Assembly (NCBI RefSeq): GCF_014654675.1
Contig: NZ_BNBC01000027.1
Coordinates: 29,055-93,054 of the forward strand
Direction of reading: 5' to 3'
Length of the DNA stretch: 64,000 nucleotides
Source: Streptomyces spiralis
GTDB taxonomy: Bacteria > Actinomycetota > Actinomycetes > Streptomycetales > Streptomycetaceae
Shown here: positions 52,463 through 60,964 of the stretch, piece by piece
How positions within the stretch are numbered: the stretch's first letter is position 1
How the letters are laid out: the number at the start of each line of letters is the position of its first letter
Program-made: the position numbers and the translations under genes
Notes under the pieces: generated by a model
Told to the model about the DNA's origin: nothing
Databases searched by the model: none
Seen by the model: the letters and a program-made list of their open reading frames with translations, nothing else

Positions 52463-53974
52463 ATGGCAACCCTCTCCGTCGCCGCGATCCTCGCCGAGAA
52501 CGCCCGGCGCCGCCCCGACAAGACCGCCCTCGTCGAAGGAGATCTGCGGCTCACCTTCGCCCAGGTCTGGCAGCGGGCCCGCGCGCAGGCCGGGGCGCTC
52601 GTCGGGCTCGGCGTCCGGCCGGGGGACCGGGTCGCGCTGATGGCGCCGAACACCGCCGAGTTCCCGCAGGCGTACTACGCGATCGCCGCCGCCGGCGCGG
52701 TCGTCGTCCCCGTGCACCTGCTGCTGTCGGCGGCCGAGGTGGAGCACGTCCTGAAGGACAGCGGCGCCACCCTGCTGCTGTGCCACCCGGCGCAGGCGGA
52801 GACGGGCACCGCCGCCGCCCACCGGGTCGGGGTCGACGTCGTCACCCTGGGCACCGAGCTGGACAGGCTGGCGGCCGACGCCGACCCGCTGCCGTCGTAC
52901 GTCACCCGCGCCGCGGACGACCCGGCCGTGATCTTCTACACCAGCGGCACCACCGGCGTCCCCAAGGGCGCCGTGCTCAGCCACTTCAATCTGGTGATGA
53001 ACGCGACCGTCAACGCCTTCGACGCCAACGACATCCGCCCCGACGACATCGCGCTCGGCGCGCTGCCGCTCTTCCACGCCTTCGGCCAGACAGTGTCGCT
53101 GAACTCCACCTGGCGGGCCGGGGCGACCCTCGTGCTGCTGCCGCGCTTCGACGCGGCGCGGGCCATCGAGCTGATGGTGAAGGAGGGTGTGAACACCTTC
53201 CACGGCGTGCCGACGATGTTCGTCTCGCTCGCCGCCGCGGCGGCCGACGCCGACGTGCTCCCCGAACTGCGGGTGTGCATCTCCGGCGGCGCCTCGCTGC
53301 CGGTCGCGGTGCTCGAGCGGTTCGAGGCGGCGTTCGGCGCGAAGATCTACGAGGGCTACGGACTCTCGGAGACCTCCCCGGCGGCGGCCGTCAACCAGCC
53401 GGTGTTCGGCGCGAAGCCGGGCACCATCGGCCACCCGCTGTGGGGTGTCGACGTGGAGATCGCCCGCGCCGAGGTCGAGGGGCGCGTCGAACTGCTGCCG
53501 CCCGGCGAGCTGGGCGAGGTCGTCGTCCGCGGCCACAACGTCTTCTCCGGCTACCTCGGCCGTCCCGAGGCGACCGCCGAGGCGCTGGTCGACGGCTGGT
53601 TCCGCACCGGAGACCTCGGCACCAAGGACGACGAGGGGTTCCTGCGGATCGTCGACCGCAAGAAGGACGTCATCATCCGCGGCGGCTACAACGTCTACCC
53701 GCGCGAGGTCGAGGAGGTCCTGCTGCGCCACCCCGGCATCACCCAGGTCGCCGTCATCGGCCTGCCGGACGAGCTGCACGGCGAGGAGGTGTGCGCGGTC
53801 GTCGTTCCCGCGCCCGGTGCGCGCCCGGAGGCGGCCGAGGTCACCGCGTGGTCGAAGGAGCGGCTGGGGCGGCACAAGTATCCGCGGCGCGTGGAGTTCA
53901 CGGACGCGCTGCCGCTGGGGCCGAGCATGAAGGTGCTCAAGCGGGAGCTGCGGGCTCGGTACGCGGGGGCCTGA
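52463..53974 (+). CDS. Long-chain fatty acid-CoA ligase
   Basis: A 503-residue AMP-forming acyl-CoA synthetase. FYTSGTTGVPKGAVLSH is the phosphate loop, EGYGLSETSPAA the adenine motif, GWFRTGDLGTKDDEGF the hinge, and RKKDVIIRGGYNVYPREVEEVL the C-terminal domain; the catalytic Lys is in the SMKVLKRELR tail. AAAGGAAG precedes the ATG. It activates free fatty acids for the adjacent thiolase. Confidence 0.94.
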   Translation: MATLSVAAILAENARRRPDKTALVEGDLRLTFAQVWQRARAQAGALVGLGVRPGDRVALMAPNTAEFPQAYYAIAAAGAVVVPVHLLLSAAEVEHVLKDSGATLLLCHPAQAETGTAAAHRVGVDVVTLGTELDRLAADADPLPSYVTRAADDPAVIFYTSGTTGVPKGAVLSHFNLVMNATVNAFDANDIRPDDIALGALPLFHAFGQTVSLNSTWRAGATLVLLPRFDAARAIELMVKEGVNTFHGVPTMFVSLAAAAADADVLPELRVCISGGASLPVAVLERFEAAFGAKIYEGYGLSETSPAAAVNQPVFGAKPGTIGHPLWGVDVEIARAEVEGRVELLPPGELGEVVVRGHNVFSGYLGRPEATAEALVDGWFRTGDLGTKDDEGFLRIVDRKKDVIIRGGYNVYPREVEEVLLRHPGITQVAVIGLPDELHGEEVCAVVVPAPGARPEAAEVTAWSKERLGRHKYPRRVEFTDALPLGPSMKVLKRELRARYAGA

Positions 53975-54071
53975 GCCCGAGAGGGCCGACGGATGGGGCG
54001 GTGCCGGGCGGCCACCTGGTGAGACAGCGCTTTCGTCCGGTGCTTGTCCGGACATAGCATCGGGCCTCGGC

Positions 54072-54845
54072 ATGGACACGATGACTCTCTGGCACATATC
54101 CGGCTGGGACCTCGCGGCGCTCGCCTTCGCGGCCCTGCTGGTCGGCTTCTCCAAGACCGCCGTCAGCGGGGCCAACACGGTCAGCCTCGCGATCTTCGCG
54201 GCGGTACTGCCGGCCCGCGCCTCCACCGGGGTGCTGCTGCCGGTCCTGATCACCGGGGACGTGCTCGCCGTCCTCACCTACCGGCGGCACGCCCACTGGC
54301 CCACCCTGTGGCGGCTGTTCCCCGCCGTCGCGGCCGGAGTGGTCGTCGGCACGCTGTTCCTGGTGTGGGCCGACGACACCGTCGTACGGACCTCGATCGG
54401 CGCGATCCTGCTGCTGATGGCGGCCGTGACGGTGTGGCGCCGCCGGGCGGCCGACCGGGCGGTGGAACCGGAAGCGGTCACCACCCGGGCCGGCCGCGTC
54501 AAGGCCCGTTCCTACGGTGTCCTCGGCGGCTTCACCACCATGGTCGCCAACGCGGGCGGCCCGGTGATGTCGATGTACCTGCTGTCGGCCGGCTTCCGCA
54601 AGCTCGGCTTCCTGGGGACGTCGGCGTTCTTCTTCCTCGTCGTCAACGTCTCCAAGGTGCCCTTCAGTGCGGGGCTCGGCCTGATCGACGGCCGCTCACT
54701 GTTCCTGGACGCGGCGCTCGCGGTGTTCGTGCTGCCCGGGGCGCTGTTCGGCAGGTGGGCCGTGCACCGGATCAACCAGCGGCTGTTCGAGCGGCTGGTG
54801 ATCGCGGCGACGGTCGTGGGCGGTGTGCAGCTGCTGCTGCGTTGA
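54072..54845 (+). CDS. TauE/SafE-family sulfite exporter-like membrane protein
   Basis: A 257-residue membrane protein with about eight helices of the TauE/SafE family. It has AALLVGFSKTAVSGANTVSL near the start and GVLGGFTTMVANAGGPVMSMYLL in the second half, the two repeats of the family. These proteins export sulfite, sulfonates or similar anions. The start ATG at 54072 is preceded by no good ribosome site; TAGCATCGGGCC is present. Confidence 0.9.
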   Translation: MDTMTLWHISGWDLAALAFAALLVGFSKTAVSGANTVSLAIFAAVLPARASTGVLLPVLITGDVLAVLTYRRHAHWPTLWRLFPAVAAGVVVGTLFLVWADDTVVRTSIGAILLLMAAVTVWRRRAADRAVEPEAVTTRAGRVKARSYGVLGGFTTMVANAGGPVMSMYLLSAGFRKLGFLGTSAFFFLVVNVSKVPFSAGLGLIDGRSLFLDAALAVFVLPGALFGRWAVHRINQRLFERLVIAATVVGGVQLLLR

Positions 54846-54898
54846 CGGATGGTCAGGGGGCGGTCAGGAGGGGTCGGTCAGGGGTCTTCGGGGGGTCT

Positions 54899-55072
54899 TC
54901 AGGGGGTGGAGGGAGCGGCGGCGGCCGCGCGTGCCAGTGCCGCCCGCAGACGGTCGTAGCGCTGTACGTCCGTCCAGTCGTCGGCGCGCCGTCGGCGCCC
55001 CGTGCAACAGCTCCAGAGGCTTGCCATGATCGCGGTTGCCAGTGGGATGAGCAGCCACGTCAAAGGGTCCAA
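54899..55072 (-). CDS. Small single-helix membrane protein
   Basis: A 57-residue protein with a TTG start, preceded by GGAGG six bases upstream. The N-terminus has one helix (LTWLLIPLATAIMASLW) and the rest is Arg/Asp/Ala-rich and helical (DVQRYDRLRAALARA). It resembles the MDPLTWLLIP-type small proteins I associate with streptomycetes. Function unknown. The ORF could start at 55126, but the first 18 residues look unlike a protein start. Confidence 0.7.
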   Translation of the reverse strand: MDPLTWLLIPLATAIMASLWSCCTGRRRRADDWTDVQRYDRLRAALARAAAAAPSTP

Positions 55073-55132
55073 GGTCGTCCTCCCTTTCCCGAGCGGATCA
55101 GTCGGTACGGCGACCATGACATACATGATCAG

Positions 55133-55154
55133 CTCTACATATTTGTACGTAGAG
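55133..55154. promoter_or_regulatory. Inverted repeat CTCTAC-N10-GTAGAG
   Basis: A perfect 6-10-6 inverted repeat in a strongly AT-rich stretch (ATATTTGTAC as spacer) within the 198-base gap between the small membrane protein and the kinase gene. It is likely a promoter or repressor site for one or both divergent genes. Confidence 0.5.
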
Positions 55155-55270
55155 CGATTCTGTGCATTTCACCCGTAGGGGCGCGGCCGGTACCGGTCGT
55201 CGGCATGCCAAGTGATCGTTAAGATGGGTCGGTTGAGGCGGGACTTTCGGGGAACAAGGGCGGGTCACGG

Positions 55271-56377
55271 GTGCTGGTGGCGGATCGATACCGGATGGAC
55301 ACGGTCATCGGGCGCGGTGGAATGGGCGAGGTCTGGCGGGCGCTGGACGAGGTGCTCGGCCGCCAGGTCGCGGTCAAACTGCTGCTGAACGACGCGGACG
55401 CCTCGGCCGAGGCGCGGTTCCGGCTGGAGGCGCAGACCTCGGCACGGCTGAACCATCCGCACGTGGTGGGGACGCTCGACTTCGGCACCTGGCAGGGACG
55501 CTGCTTCCTCGTCATGGAACTCGTCGAGGGCGACAGCCTCGCCGGGGAACTGGCCGCCGGCGGGCCGCTCGCACCGGACCGGCTGGCCCAGGTGGCGCAG
55601 CACGCGGCCGAGGGCCTGGCCGCCGCGCACGCGCAGGGCATCGTCCACCGGGACATCAAACCCGGCAACCTGCTCAGCGACCGCGACGGCTCGGTCCGCA
55701 TCGGTGACTTCGGCATCGCGCGCTTCGTCGACGACCCGTCGGCGGGGCTCACCACCACGGGCCAGATCGTCGGCACCGGCCTGTATCTGGCGCCCGAACG
55801 CGCCATCGGCACCCCCGCGAGCCCGGCCTCCGACCTGTACTCGCTGGGCTGCGTGCTCTACCAACTGGCCGTGGGCCACCCGCCCTTCGAGGCGGAGTCT
55901 GCGACCATGCTGCTGTACCAGCACGTCGACGCCGCGCCCGTACCGCCGCACCAGCGCGGCGCCGCGCTGCCCCCCGCCTTCGAGGCCTATCTGCTGAGCA
56001 TGCTCGCCAAGCGGCCCGAGGAGCGGCCGACGGCACGGCAGGCCGCGGACTGGTTCCGCAGCGGCGCCTGGCGCGGCACCCCCGAACCGCTGCCGCCGGA
56101 ACGGCCGGGCATCGGCCACGAGCCCCACCCGGCCGTCCTGCCGGCACACCACCACGGCCCCGTCCACGGTGCCCCTGCGCATGCCGCACAGGCGCATGCG
56201 CAGGCCCGGACGCCGGCCCCGGTGCCGGACACCGGCTGGAACACCAGCGTGCACCGGGTGCCCGCGCGCCGACCCGGCCTGCGCACCTCGCTGCGACGCC
56301 ACTCCCGCACGGTCGCCGTGGTGGGCGGAACGGTCCTGTTCGTCTCCGCGGTCCTCCTCGGGATGAGCGTCTTCTAG
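55271..56377 (+). CDS. Serine/threonine protein kinase, tail-anchored
   Basis: A 368-residue Hanks-type kinase. It has the Gly loop GRGGMGEVW, catalytic Lys in VAVKLLLN, HRDIKPGNLL, DFGIARFVD and the APE-like LAPERA. The kinase domain ends near residue 265; a Pro/His/Ala-rich linker (HEPHPAVLPAHHHGPVHGA) leads to one membrane helix at the very end (VGGTVLFVSAVLLGMSVF). There is no external sensor domain. The GTG start is at 55271. An intramolecular or partner-based signal is therefore expected. Confidence 0.9.
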   Translation: MLVADRYRMDTVIGRGGMGEVWRALDEVLGRQVAVKLLLNDADASAEARFRLEAQTSARLNHPHVVGTLDFGTWQGRCFLVMELVEGDSLAGELAAGGPLAPDRLAQVAQHAAEGLAAAHAQGIVHRDIKPGNLLSDRDGSVRIGDFGIARFVDDPSAGLTTTGQIVGTGLYLAPERAIGTPASPASDLYSLGCVLYQLAVGHPPFEAESATMLLYQHVDAAPVPPHQRGAALPPAFEAYLLSMLAKRPEERPTARQAADWFRSGAWRGTPEPLPPERPGIGHEPHPAVLPAHHHGPVHGAPAHAAQAHAQARTPAPVPDTGWNTSVHRVPARRPGLRTSLRRHSRTVAVVGGTVLFVSAVLLGMSVF

Positions 56378-56406
56378 ACGCCGCTCAGGACGGTGGTGGC
56401 CGCGGG

Positions 56407-59202
56407 TCACGGCACTCGCGTCCCCGGGGGCTGTGAAGGAGACAGCACCGTCCGGAGGTGTCGGCGAGAGCTGACTCCGAGCTTGGTGAACACATTGCCG
56501 AGATGCCACTCCACCGTGCGCGGGCTGATGAACAGCTGAGCGGCGATCTCCGGGTTGGTGTTTCCGTCTCTGGCCAGCCGGGCGATCTGGGCCTCCTGGC
56601 TCGTGAGTCCGGCGACGGCGCCGAGCGTCCGCTTGCGTACGGTCTCCCCGGTCGCCAGCAGCTCCCTGCGGGCGCGTTCGGCGAAGCCGTCGGCTCCGAT
56701 CCGGCTGAACAGCTCATAGGCGGCTCCCAGCTGGCCACGGCTTTCCTGACGGCGGTTCCGGCGCCGCAGCCACTCGCCGTACAGCAGACGGGCGCGGGCC
56801 AGTTGAACGGCGACCCGGCAGCACCCGAGATGCTCGATCGCCTCCCGGTAGAGCGCCTCGGCAGCCTTGCCGTCGCTCAGGAGCGCGCGCGAGCAGGCGC
56901 CCACGCCGAGGGCCCACTCGGTACCGCTGGCGCGAGTCCGTTCCGTGAGCGTGTTCAGGGCCGACGCGGCGGCCTCGGGCTGCCCACCGCGTACGGCCGC
57001 CTCGACCAGTTCGGCCAGCGCCCACCCGAAGAACCCCAGGTCCTCGTACGTGCTTGCGCGCGTCGCGGCCGCCAGCGCGGCGTCGTAACGGCCGAGGCCG
57101 TTGTTCAGCAGCGCGGTCGCGTACTCGGCGAGGCCGAGCGAACGTCCCTCGCCCCGGGCGACCACCTCTTGGACCGTGGTCCCGATGAGATCCAGTGCCT
57201 GGGACTCCTGTGCGCGCCATGCGCCGAGCAGGAGCGAGGTGTACATCATGGGCGCGCCGCCTGTCGCCTCCGAGATCGCCGTCGCCTCGTCGATGAGAGC
57301 CGCCGCGGTGTCGAATTCGCCGGTGTGCACGTCGAAGCACGCCTGGTAGGTCAGCGCCATCGGGAGGACGCCGAGCGCCCCCGCCTCGCGGGCGAGGCCG
57401 ACGGCGCCGGTGGCCAGATCCTGCCAGGCGTCGTCGTCCCACAGGTCCGGCGCGAGAGGTTCGGGTGCCACACGGAACGCCAGCCACAGCCAGCGCTTGT
57501 CGGTGTCCCTGGCCCCGGATCTCTGCTCCTGTCGGACGAGGTGGAGTGCGCGCCTGAGAGCCTCGGCACCTGCGGCGTGGCCGTCGATGATCCGGCTCGC
57601 CATGCCGTCCAGAAGGACGTCGACCATCCGCGGGGGCGTCGGTGGCGGCGGTCCGGCTCGGGCTGCCTCGGCCACCTCCCGCTGCCCGGGTCCTCCCCCC
57701 AGGCGACCGGCGAAGATCGCGGCGCCCAGCGCTTCCAGCAGCGTGTCACGGGCAAGGGCGGCGTCGACGGGAGCCAGCCGATGTGCTGCCTCGAGCAGCA
57801 GCCGGGGCGCGTCGCCGCCGCGTACCTGGGAGAACACCAGACGGGCCCGCAGCCGCTCGAGGCGGGCGCGCTGCGGATCGTCGAGCGGACCGGCCTCCGC
57901 GGTCGCCAGCATGGTGCGCGCCCGGTCGGCCCCGCCGGCGTCGATGTGGGCCTCGGCGGCGGCCAGTGCACGGGTGACACGACGTGCGGGATCGGGGGTC
58001 GATTCGGCTGCGCCCTGCAGGAACGCGGCTTCCGCGGCGGACCCTCCCCTGCCGCGTGCCCGGTCGGCCGAGTGCTCCAGGCCCACGGCGACGCTCTCGT
58101 CGGGACCACCGGCGGCGTGAGCACGATGCCACGCCCGGCGATCCGGATCGAGGTCGGGATCGGTGGCTTCTGCCAGCGCCCGGTGCGCCGCCCGGCGATC
58201 AGGCGCGGACGTCCCCCGGTAGACGGCTGAGCGCACCAGGGGGTGGTGGAACCGGATCCTGGTACCGAACTCGACGAGTCCTGAGGCCTCCGCCGGCGCC
58301 GCGGCGTCCACCGTTATCCCCTGCGCACCGGCCGCGCGCCACAGCAGACTCGCATCACCGGTCGGCTCCGCGGCGGCGGTCAGCACAAGCCGCTGACTGT
58401 CCTGCGGAAGTGACCGGAACTGCTGGTGAAAGGCGTCTTCGATGCGGCTGACCACGGGGCGCCCGCCGGGGAGCCAGAAACCGCCCGCGAGCTCCGCGGG
58501 TGCCTGCGGCAGGTGGAGCAGCGCCATCGGGTTGCCGCGGGCCTCGGCGACGATCCGGTCCCGTACCAGCGGGTCGAGCGGCGCGCGGACGGCCGACGCC
58601 AGCAGGGCACGCGCGTCGGTCTCGCTGAGCCCCTCGACGGTCAGCTCCGGCAGACCGCTCAGCGCGTGAGCGCCGCCCGAATCCCGCAGGGCGAAGACCA
58701 GAGCCACTGATTCGGCCATCAGTCGCCTGGCGGCGAACGCCAGGACCTGGAGGGATCCGTCATCGAGCCACTGCGCGTCGTCGACGAGGCAGGCCAGGGG
58801 CTGATCCTCGGCGGCGCCGGCCAGCAGACCGAGCACGGCCAGGCCCACCAGGAACCGATTCGGCGCCTGGCCCTCCTGCAGTCCGAACGCGACGGACAGT
58901 GCCTCACGCTGCGGTCCGGGCAGATCACGCAGCCGGTCCAGCATGGGCCCGCAGAGCTGGTGAAGGCTCGCGAAGGGGAGCTCCATCTCCGACTCGACCC
59001 CGGCGACGCCGGCGACACGGAACCCGGCGGCTCTGCGCTGGGTGTGGTCCAGCAACGCCGTCTTGCCGATGCCTGCCTCACCACGGAGGACCAGGACCGC
59101 GCTGCAGCCCGATCGCGCCCGGGCCAGCACCCTCTCCAGCGCCGCCAGCTCACGGCCCCGGCCGCGCAGTCCGACCTGCGGATCTCCGACAGGCACGCCC
59201 AT
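56407..59202 (-). CDS. LuxR-family ATPase regulator
   Basis: A 931-residue large ATP-binding LuxR (LAL) regulator. The AAA domain has P-loop RGEAGIGKTALLDH and the Walker B CLVDDAQWLDDGSLQVL; a long helical TPR-like middle follows; the C-terminal HTH is LTSQEAQIARLARDGNTNPE and SPRTVEWHLGNVFTKLGV. It ends 29 bases from the convergent kinase gene. Such proteins control sugar or antibiotic genes. Divergent from the epoxide hydrolase gene, which is a plausible target. Confidence 0.9.
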   Translation of the reverse strand: MGVPVGDPQVGLRGRGRELAALERVLARARSGCSAVLVLRGEAGIGKTALLDHTQRRAAGFRVAGVAGVESEMELPFASLHQLCGPMLDRLRDLPGPQREALSVAFGLQEGQAPNRFLVGLAVLGLLAGAAEDQPLACLVDDAQWLDDGSLQVLAFAARRLMAESVALVFALRDSGGAHALSGLPELTVEGLSETDARALLASAVRAPLDPLVRDRIVAEARGNPMALLHLPQAPAELAGGFWLPGGRPVVSRIEDAFHQQFRSLPQDSQRLVLTAAAEPTGDASLLWRAAGAQGITVDAAAPAEASGLVEFGTRIRFHHPLVRSAVYRGTSAPDRRAAHRALAEATDPDLDPDRRAWHRAHAAGGPDESVAVGLEHSADRARGRGGSAAEAAFLQGAAESTPDPARRVTRALAAAEAHIDAGGADRARTMLATAEAGPLDDPQRARLERLRARLVFSQVRGGDAPRLLLEAAHRLAPVDAALARDTLLEALGAAIFAGRLGGGPGQREVAEAARAGPPPPTPPRMVDVLLDGMASRIIDGHAAGAEALRRALHLVRQEQRSGARDTDKRWLWLAFRVAPEPLAPDLWDDDAWQDLATGAVGLAREAGALGVLPMALTYQACFDVHTGEFDTAAALIDEATAISEATGGAPMMYTSLLLGAWRAQESQALDLIGTTVQEVVARGEGRSLGLAEYATALLNNGLGRYDAALAAATRASTYEDLGFFGWALAELVEAAVRGGQPEAAASALNTLTERTRASGTEWALGVGACSRALLSDGKAAEALYREAIEHLGCCRVAVQLARARLLYGEWLRRRNRRQESRGQLGAAYELFSRIGADGFAERARRELLATGETVRKRTLGAVAGLTSQEAQIARLARDGNTNPEIAAQLFISPRTVEWHLGNVFTKLGVSSRRHLRTVLSPSQPPGTRVP

Positions 59203-59320
59203 GAGTCACTCCTGGTCCGCTGCCTGACCAGGATTTCACCGCATTCGAGGATTCTCCATTCGATGTCGGGACGGGCACGGCAGGGAGCTTGGGGCCCCTG
59301 GTGCCAGCCACGGGAGCGAC

Positions 59321-59340
59321 CCCCGGGGTTTTCCCCGGGG
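59321..59340. promoter_or_regulatory. CCCCGGGG-TTTT-CCCCGGGG hairpin
   Basis: CCCCGGGG (59321-59328), TTTT, and CCCCGGGG (59333-59340) can form an 8-bp stem with a four-base loop. It lies 74 bases before the epoxide hydrolase ATG, in the 211-base divergent spacer. It may be an attenuator-like or terminator structure, or the target of a dimeric regulator. Confidence 0.5.
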
Positions 59341-59413
59341 CGAGCCGGAGACGCCTGCGCGACGGTGGAGGAGCCGGTGACACGAGGTCGCCGGTGACAC
59401 TTGAGGAGACCCC

Positions 59414-60607
59414 ATGTCCCTTGCCGACAAGTCGGCAATCCGGCCGTTCACGTTCGAGTTCCCCGAGGCCGAGCTGGAGGATCTGCGCCGGCGTATCGTC
59501 GCGACGCGGTGGCCGGAGAAGGAGACCGTCACGGATCAGTCGCAGGGCACACAGCTCGCGACGGCCCAGGAACTCGCGCGGTACTGGGCGACGGAGTACG
59601 ACTGGCGCAAGGCCGAGGCGAAGCTGAAGGCGCTGCCGCACTTCATCACCGAGATCGACGGCCTGGACATTCATTTCATCCACGTCCGCTCCCCGCACGA
59701 GAACGCTCTGCCGCTGATCGTCACGCACGGCTGGCCCGGTTCGGTCGTCGAGCAGCTGAAGATCATCGACCCACTGGTCAATCCCACCGCCCACGGCGGG
59801 AGCGCGTCGGACGCCTTCCACGTCGTCATACCGTCGATGCCCGGCTACGGCTTCTCGGGCAAGCCGACCACGACCGGGTGGGGTCCCGAGCGCATCGCAC
59901 GGGCCTGGGGAGAGCTGATGCGGCGCCTGGGCTACACCAGGTACGCGGCGCAGGGCGGCGACTGGGGTGCGATCGTCACGGACTTCATGGGCGTGCAGGA
60001 GCCCGAGGGCCTGATCGGCATCCACACCAACATGGCCGGTGTGATTCCGCCGGCCGTCGACGCCGCGCTGATCGCGGGCAACCCGCTGCCCGCGGGCCTG
60101 TCGCTCTCGGACGAGGAGAAGGCGGCGGTCGAGCAGCTGGACTTCGTGTACCGGCACGTCTACTACGCGTACATGATGGGATCGCGTCCGCAGTCGCTGA
60201 CCGCGCTCGCCGACTCTCCCGTCGGCCTGGCGGCCTTCCTGCTCGACCACGACGCGGCCAGCCTCGCCCTGATCTCCCGGGCCTTCGCCGGCCGGACCGA
60301 GGGCCTGACCCGGGACGACGTCCTGGACAACATCACGCTCTTCTGGCTGACCAACACCGCGCTCTCCGCGGCTCGCCTCTACGCGGAGAACACGACCTCC
60401 TTCTTCCGCGTCAAGGGTGTGAAGCTGCCGGTCGCCGTGAGCGTCTTCCCCGACGAGCTCTACCAGGCCCCGAGGAGCTGGACGGAGCAGGCGTACCCGA
60501 ACCTGGTCCACTACAACCGGCTTCCCGCGGGCGGCCACTTCGCCGCCTGGGAGCAGCCGGAACTGCTGGTGGAAGAGGTCCGCACGGGCCTGAGGTCGCT
60601 CCGCTAG
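59414..60607 (+). CDS. Epoxide hydrolase
   Basis: A 397-residue enzyme hydrating epoxides to diols. An N-terminal EHN domain (FTFEFPEAELEDLRRRIVATR) precedes the alpha/beta hydrolase core. The oxyanion region is VTHGWPGSVVEQLK, the nucleophile Asp is in QGGDWGAIVTDF, and the His is in GGHFAAWEQPE. The conserved Tyr residues sit in FVYRHVYYAYM. TTGAGGAG lies before the ATG. Likely an environmental or biosynthetic detoxification enzyme. Confidence 0.93.
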   Translation: MSLADKSAIRPFTFEFPEAELEDLRRRIVATRWPEKETVTDQSQGTQLATAQELARYWATEYDWRKAEAKLKALPHFITEIDGLDIHFIHVRSPHENALPLIVTHGWPGSVVEQLKIIDPLVNPTAHGGSASDAFHVVIPSMPGYGFSGKPTTTGWGPERIARAWGELMRRLGYTRYAAQGGDWGAIVTDFMGVQEPEGLIGIHTNMAGVIPPAVDAALIAGNPLPAGLSLSDEEKAAVEQLDFVYRHVYYAYMMGSRPQSLTALADSPVGLAAFLLDHDAASLALISRAFAGRTEGLTRDDVLDNITLFWLTNTALSAARLYAENTTSFFRVKGVKLPVAVSVFPDELYQAPRSWTEQAYPNLVHYNRLPAGGHFAAWEQPELLVEEVRTGLRSLR

Positions 60608-60802
60608 GCACCCCTGAGGTCGCTCCGCCAGACAACCGGGCCCGACCTCCCGCACAGGCCGCGGGCCCGACAACGCGGCCGAGTCGCTCAAAGGCGAGCG
60701 CTCGGCCGCCCCGAGCCCGCGGCCACGCCGCCTTCACCTCGAAGTCCCGGAAGGGTACCCGGCGATGCACGACCGCGCATCCGCCTCGAGCCACAGGACC
60801 GC

Positions 60803-60964
60803 ATGGAAGTGACGCGCATGTTCACCACCACCCTCGCCCACCCGGTCTCCGCGCCGAGTCCAGCGCCGTCCGCCCTGATGGTCGTGCGCGGCGAACGGGA
60901 CGCGGCCGGCGCGCCCCTGCGCCACGCCGCCCTCCGGGACATGCAATCGGCGGCCCCGGCATGA
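60803..60964 (+). CDS. Small ORF coupled to the SpoIIE-like gene
   Basis: A 53-residue ORF beginning MEVTRMFTTTLAHPVS and ending RDMQSAAPA, with ACAGGA before its ATG. Its stop TGA (60962-60964) overlaps the ATG of the SpoIIE-like gene (60961), the arrangement of translational coupling. The protein is not recognised; it is Ala/Pro/Arg-rich. The preceding 195 bases (60608-60802) show no gene. It could be a leader peptide or a small regulatory partner. Confidence 0.4.
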   Translation: MEVTRMFTTTLAHPVSAPSPAPSALMVVRGERDAAGAPLRHAALRDMQSAAPA

